Made by a program: the position numbers and the translations under genes. A DNA stretch of 9,400 nt from Gammaproteobacteria bacterium (lineage in GTDB: Bacteria; Pseudomonadota; Gammaproteobacteria; Competibacterales; Competibacteraceae), in the NCBI GenBank assembly GCA_020047885.1, contig JAIFNF010000194.1, positions 1-9,400 of the forward strand, given 5' to 3'. The notes under the pieces were generated by a model, which worked only from the letters and a program-made list of their open reading frames with translations, had not been told where the DNA came from and did no database searches. This document shows, piece by piece, positions 6,098 to 9,400 of the stretch. Each line of letters opens with the position of its first letter. The stretch's first letter is position 1.

Positions 6098-7746
6098 TGG
6101 GGCGCGGGAGAATCATCATTCCAGCCCTGTTGTTTAGCGAGCATCTGCAATTGATCAAGCGCCGTTTCAAAATTCAGGTGGGCAATGGACTGCGCGATTA
6201 AGGCATAGCAGGGTTGCAGCGCCGACCCGGCGACCAGCCCCTCCATTTCGACGCTGACTTGCCGGGCTTTGCTTTGGCCGGTTTCCAGCAGGGTAGTGAG
6301 GGTCTGTAATTTGGGCAACAGCGTCACCACGTCAATCGGGCGCACCAGGATCGCCGCGTGAGCCTCGGCCACCGCCGGTTCAGTTGAACAAGGCCGAGCC
6401 AGGGGAATTTCCAGCCGCTCAGTGGAGTAGCCTAGACGGGCAGTGAACCAGAAGGCGCTCCCCACGTCGGCCTGACTCTCCACGCTGATCTCGCCGTTCA
6501 TTAGAGCCACCAACCGTTTGCAGATGCTCAAGCCCAGTCCGGTTCCGCCATAGCCGCGCGTGGTCGAGGTATCCGCCTGTTGGAACGGGGCAAATAGACG
6601 CTCGCGCTGGGGCGGCGTCAGGCCAATGCCGGTATCGCGGACGGTCACTTTCAGCAGCACGCTGTGATCAATGGGCGCAGCGCATTCAGCGTCGATCCGA
6701 ATCGAACCCTGTTTGGTGAACTTGAGGGCGTTGCTGACCAGATGGCTGAGCACCTGACGCAAACGCAACGGGTCGCCATACAGGATGGGCGGCACATTCG
6801 GCACTACCGTAAAACTCAGGGTTAAGCGCTTTTCTTCGGCCTCGCGCCGGAACAACGCTTCAACCGCGCTCAGGACTTCCTCGATCCGCAAGGGTACCGC
6901 CTCGACGCTGATCCCACCGGCCTCCAGCTTGACATAATCGAGAATATTGTTGAGGAGATCGAGCAGGTGCGCAGCGGCGCCGTGGATTTTGTCCAGGTAG
7001 TGGTGCTGCCGGGCGGTGAGTTCGGTGTTGATGAGCAGTTGCGTCAGGCCGAGCACCGTATTCATCGGCGTGCGGATTTCGTGGCTCATCGTGGCCAGAA
7101 ATTCGCTCTTGGCCACGTTAGCGGCTTCCGCGGCCTGCTTGGCGATTTGTAAATGTTGACTCTGCTGGCGATAGCGTTCCTCGCTGTCCGCTACGGCCTG
7201 CTTGGCGCTTTGATCCACCAGCACCAATAAGGTCAGCGCGTCATGCGGGAATTCGGCGCGTAACGCCATCAGATGCACATCACAGGGAATCGTCTGCTGG
7301 TTGTTGACCCTGAGTTCCAGCCACTCCACGGTTTGCGCCGCGGCCGGATTTTGCAATGCCCAGTACAATTCGCTACGACTGTTGCTATCAAAGAGTTGAA
7401 AAGCCGGCGTCCGGCGCTGGGCAAAATCACGCACGCCCGGCCACTGGCGAGCCTGCGCATTAGCCTCCACGATGAAGCCGCCGCTATCCACGACGATCCC
7501 CGGCAACGGCAGGGAGTCAAACAGGAGGCGGTATTTTTCGAGCGCCAGGTCGGTTTGGCGCTGGGCGTGACGCAACTCGTCATTCTGAATTTCGAGTTCG
7601 GCTTGATAGATCCGCAGCTCTTCGATCAGGTGGCGGGTTTCCGTCAATTGGCTTTCCGGGGAGTCGATCTCGTTCGACTGGCTACGCGCTAGCGCCTGTT
7701 CGGCGCGTTGGCGCAATTCGGCGAGGTTGATGTGTCGGTCGGTCAT
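6094..7746 (-). CDS. Soluble PAS sensor histidine kinase, no receiver domain
   Basis: A 550-residue kinase with no membrane segment or signal peptide, so cytosolic. The N-terminus is a charged helix with the motif [21 protein letters not shown] (residues 42-62), a coiled-coil signature common before PAS domains in sensor proteins, from memory often near CheB/CheR-PAS proteins. A degenerate PAS domain follows (about 66-180), then a helix, HisKA with phospho-His 222 in [10 protein letters not shown] (bases 7081-7083), and an ATPase with DTGIGL (371-376) and GGTGLGLSI. The N box reads HLVSNALKF: the second Asn (339) is kept but the first is His. The last 74 or so residues match the tail of the CHASE kinase. 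The ATG overlaps the stop of the CheR-PAS gene (ATGA), which supports the start and an operon. Its phosphotransfer partner is not fused; the REC-PAS-GGDEF protein is the nearest candidate (inference). Confidence 0.93.
   Translation of the reverse strand: MTDRHINLAELRQRAEQALARSQSNEIDSPESQLTETRHLIEELRIYQAELEIQNDELRHAQRQTDLALEKYRLLFDSLPLPGIVVDSGGFIVEANAQARQWPGVRDFAQRRTPAFQLFDSNSRSELYWALQNPAAAQTVEWLELRVNNQQTIPCDVHLMALRAEFPHDALTLLVLVDQSAKQAVADSEERYRQQSQHLQIAKQAAEAANVAKSEFLATMSHEIRTPMNTVLGLTQLLINTELTARQHHYLDKIHGAAAHLLDLLNNILDYVKLEAGGISVEAVPLRIEEVLSAVEALFRREAEEKRLTLSFTVVPNVPPILYGDPLRLRQVLSHLVSNALKFTKQGSIRIDAECAAPIDHSVLLKVTVRDTGIGLTPPQRERLFAPFQQADTSTTRGYGGTGLGLSICKRLVALMNGEISVESQADVGSAFWFTARLGYSTERLEIPLARPCSTEPAVAEAHAAILVRPIDVVTLLPKLQTLTTLLETGQSKARQVSVEMEGLVAGSALQPCYALIAQSIAHLNFETALDQLQMLAKQQGWNDDSPAPQ
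7743..7746 (-). other. ATGA start/stop overlap coupling the CheR-PAS and PAS kinase genes
   Basis: The TGA stop of the CheR-PAS gene (complement of 7743-7745) and the ATG of the PAS kinase (complement of 7744-7746) share two bases. No convincing Shine-Dalgarno sequence precedes the ATG, so translational coupling is likely. Confidence 0.85.
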
Positions 7747-9400
7747 GAGTCTGCGGGTTGACGCCAGGCGGTGACATTAATGTGACTGATCACGGCTCCA
7801 AAATCCGGGCTGATGACCGGCGCGACATTCATGACAAACCAGCGCTGTTCGTTCGGTGAATGGCAGGGATATTCGAGGGAGAACAGGGATAGTGAGCCTT
7901 CCAGCACCTGACGTAGACCTCGCGCCGCTGCACCAGCGCTGGAACCGTCTTCCGGGTGATTAGCCTGACAGACGTCAAAGTAGTTCGCGCCGGGACCCGA
8001 GCGTTTGAGATCCCGGTCACCATTCGCCAGGGCAAACCGCCGCCAGGCCGCATTGACCATGATGATGATGCCAGAGTGATCCAGCACCGCGATATGCTCG
8101 GGCAAGGCATCAATCACCGTTTGCAGACGCCGGGCGTCATGGAACGCCGTCATATCGACGAATGAAGCCACCGCGCCATAGACGGTGGTCGAGGAAATCA
8201 GGTAGGGCAGAATGCGCACCAGATAGGCTTTGCGCTCATCGAGGGTGCTGACTTCGCGCTCGATCATGCGCTGTGTGTGGAGGGTTTGCTCCAGGTCTTC
8301 CAGGAATTCCGGATAGCGCAGCGCATGGGAAAAATCGCCGAGCGGTCGGCCAATATCCGAATCGCGCAGTTTGAAAATCTGCGTGGCGTCGGGACTGAAG
8401 CGGGTAATGATGAGCTGGGAATCCACGAAGATCGTGGCGACCCCGACCGCTTTGGCCATATTGTCCAGATCGGCGTTGAGGCGATTCAGGATCAGGGTTT
8501 TTTCCTGGAATTCGGCATTCACCGTACTCATTTCTTCATTGACCGATTGCAGTTCCTCATTCGAGCTTTGCAACTCTTCATTGGACGCCATCAGCTCTTC
8601 ATTGGTCGCCTGCAACTCCTCGTTGGACGTCTCCAGTTCCTCAATCGTCGCTTGCAGGCTTTCGCGGGTTGCGGCCAGTTCCCGTTCGAGAATATCCACC
8701 CGAGCCATGGTTTCGGCATCGACATTCACCGGCTCGACTTCGGTGAGATTCTGGGCGGAGTCTACTTGAAAGCACAGGAGCGTCAGGCGTTCTTCGCTCT
8801 CGCTTTGCACCGGATGGGCCGACAGGCGAATCATGCGCGGCTGACCGTCTTTCAGCGTCACGCTGATCAGGTCGGATACCAGGGACGTGCGATCCCGGCT
8901 GGCCTTGTACAGCAGCGCTGCAGCGATAGGGGTGAGCGTATCCGGCAGCAGGCGGTTAATCTCCAGGCTCGCGGCACCTTCCCGGGGGTGGAGATAGGCG
9001 TTGACATCGCCATACAGATGGACGGCTTCGTGGTTCTGGTTGACGACGATGGCCGGCGGGGCGAACAGCGACAGCAAGGTCGTCGCGCTGGTTTCAGCAA
9101 TGCTGTGATCGTTGGTGCGGCGGCGCGTCTTGCCTAGGAGCGGCGCTTTGCCAGGGATCAGGGGCGATGGGACGACGTGGTTTTTGCGATCCAGGAAGGG
9201 TAACGGGATCATGCCCTTGCGCCGGAATAGTTTGTGTTTGGCACTGATCGTTTCCAAGCCTTCGGTACCCGGCGACAGCGATTCGCTGGATCCCAGCAGC
9301 AAGGCTCCATCCTGATTGATGGCGTATTGCAACGACCGCAAAGCGCGTTCCTGGGCGGCTGATTTGAAATAGATCAATGTGTTGCGACAGACCGCTAAAT
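7743..9400 (-). CDS. CheR-type methyltransferase / PAS protein (probable CheB-CheR-PAS fusion), 5'-truncated by window edge
   Basis: The frame is open to the right edge, so the start is outside; about 551 residues are visible. It begins inside the end of a CheR fold: CRNTLIYF, then a Q-rich helix and LLLGSSESL are the hallmark end of the SAM-dependent glutamate methyltransferase, followed by the KHKLFRRKG strand. The TTG at 9375-9377 is internal, since CRNT lies upstream of it. A degenerate PAS-like region follows, then six heptads of an EELxxxN coiled coil and a PAS domain ([20 protein letters not shown] onward). A last PAS contains NYFDVC and [15 protein letters not shown]. This order is typical of large proteins with a CheB methylesterase domain ahead of CheR, so CheB is expected outside the window. 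No kinase domain is fused at the C-terminus; the next gene supplies one. The likely role is adaptation-like modification of, or signalling to, the downstream kinase, but the substrate is unknown. Confidence 0.9.
   Translation of the reverse strand, partial: LAVCRNTLIYFKSAAQERALRSLQYAINQDGALLLGSSESLSPGTEGLETISAKHKLFRRKGMIPLPFLDRKNHVVPSPLIPGKAPLLGKTRRRTNDHSIAETSATTLLSLFAPPAIVVNQNHEAVHLYGDVNAYLHPREGAASLEINRLLPDTLTPIAAALLYKASRDRTSLVSDLISVTLKDGQPRMIRLSAHPVQSESEERLTLLCFQVDSAQNLTEVEPVNVDAETMARVDILERELAATRESLQATIEELETSNEELQATNEELMASNEELQSSNEELQSVNEEMSTVNAEFQEKTLILNRLNADLDNMAKAVGVATIFVDSQLIITRFSPDATQIFKLRDSDIGRPLGDFSHALRYPEFLEDLEQTLHTQRMIEREVSTLDERKAYLVRILPYLISSTTVYGAVASFVDMTAFHDARRLQTVIDALPEHIAVLDHSGIIIMVNAAWRRFALANGDRDLKRSGPGANYFDVCQANHPEDGSSAGAAARGLRQVLEGSLSLFSLEYPCHSPNEQRWFVMNVAPVISPDFGAVISHINVTAWRQPADS
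8517..8642 (-). repeat. Six 21-bp heptad repeats encoding an EELxxxN coiled coil
   Basis: Six consecutive heptads ([42 protein letters not shown]) are encoded without interruption. Each 21-base unit is visibly related at DNA level. This is the long parallel coiled coil that joins the CheR part to the PAS part in the CheB/CheR-PAS family, probably setting dimer register for signal transmission. It is a family hallmark, not a mobile repeat. Confidence 0.92.

Noticed and set aside
8517..8642. 21-bp DNA repeat array as a separate genetic element
   Set aside because: The periodicity follows from the EELxxxN heptad coiled coil that is typical of the protein family.
8277..9137. Long + strand open frame (286 codons) opposite the CheR-PAS gene, with FIGR/FVGR-like internal repeats
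   Set aside because: It is the antisense shadow of the heptad-repeat coiled coil and flanking regions. The - strand frame has clear family motifs and the + frame has none.
9375..9377. TTG at 9375-9377 as the start of the CheR-PAS protein
   Set aside because: The CheR motif CRNTLIYF spans this codon and continues in frame to the edge, so the gene is truncated by the window.

Overview
The window looks like chromosomal DNA from a gammaproteobacterium or close relative with moderately high GC. The evidence is the style of its Enzyme I and the density of PAS, kinase, CheR and GGDEF signalling genes; a Competibacter-, Thiotrichales- or Methylococcales-like source is a guess. It is almost entirely coding. 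I see no tRNA, rRNA, CRISPR array, insertion sequence or phage gene.

Layout. On the + strand, bases 1-1697 hold the 3' 97 % or so of a phosphoenolpyruvate-protein phosphotransferase gene (Enzyme I, ptsI), cut by the left edge. Everything else is on the - strand and reads right to left as one signalling cluster: (a) 9400-7743, a protein cut by the right edge that carries the end of a CheR methyltransferase, a long heptad coiled coil and PAS domains; (b) 7746-6094, a soluble PAS histidine kinase; (c) 5970-3004 (open frame up to 6069), a membrane-bound CHASE-PAS-PAS histidine kinase; (d) 3007-1694, a receiver-PAS-GGDEF response regulator. Pairs a/b and c/d overlap by four bases (ATGA), which suggests translational coupling. 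The only non-coding stretch is about 120 bases between b and c. It is AT-rich and holds two perfect inverted repeats and a TATAAT hexamer. The ptsI gene and gene d converge and their stop codons overlap.

How the genes may work together (inference). Neither kinase has its own receiver. The only receiver in view sits on the diguanylate cyclase, whose phospho-acceptor, GGDEF and I-site residues are all intact. The simplest model is two sensors, one periplasmic (CHASE) and one cytosolic (PAS, next to the CheR-PAS protein), feeding one c-di-GMP-producing output. The two kinases are paralogues that share the kinase core and a 74-residue C-terminal tail of unknown role, but have unrelated input halves. 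ptsI is probably an unrelated neighbour.

Nothing here is a wholly unknown class of system. The points most worth a second look are the receiver-less twin kinases with the shared tail, the split CheR-PAS/kinase pair, and the odd intergenic region.
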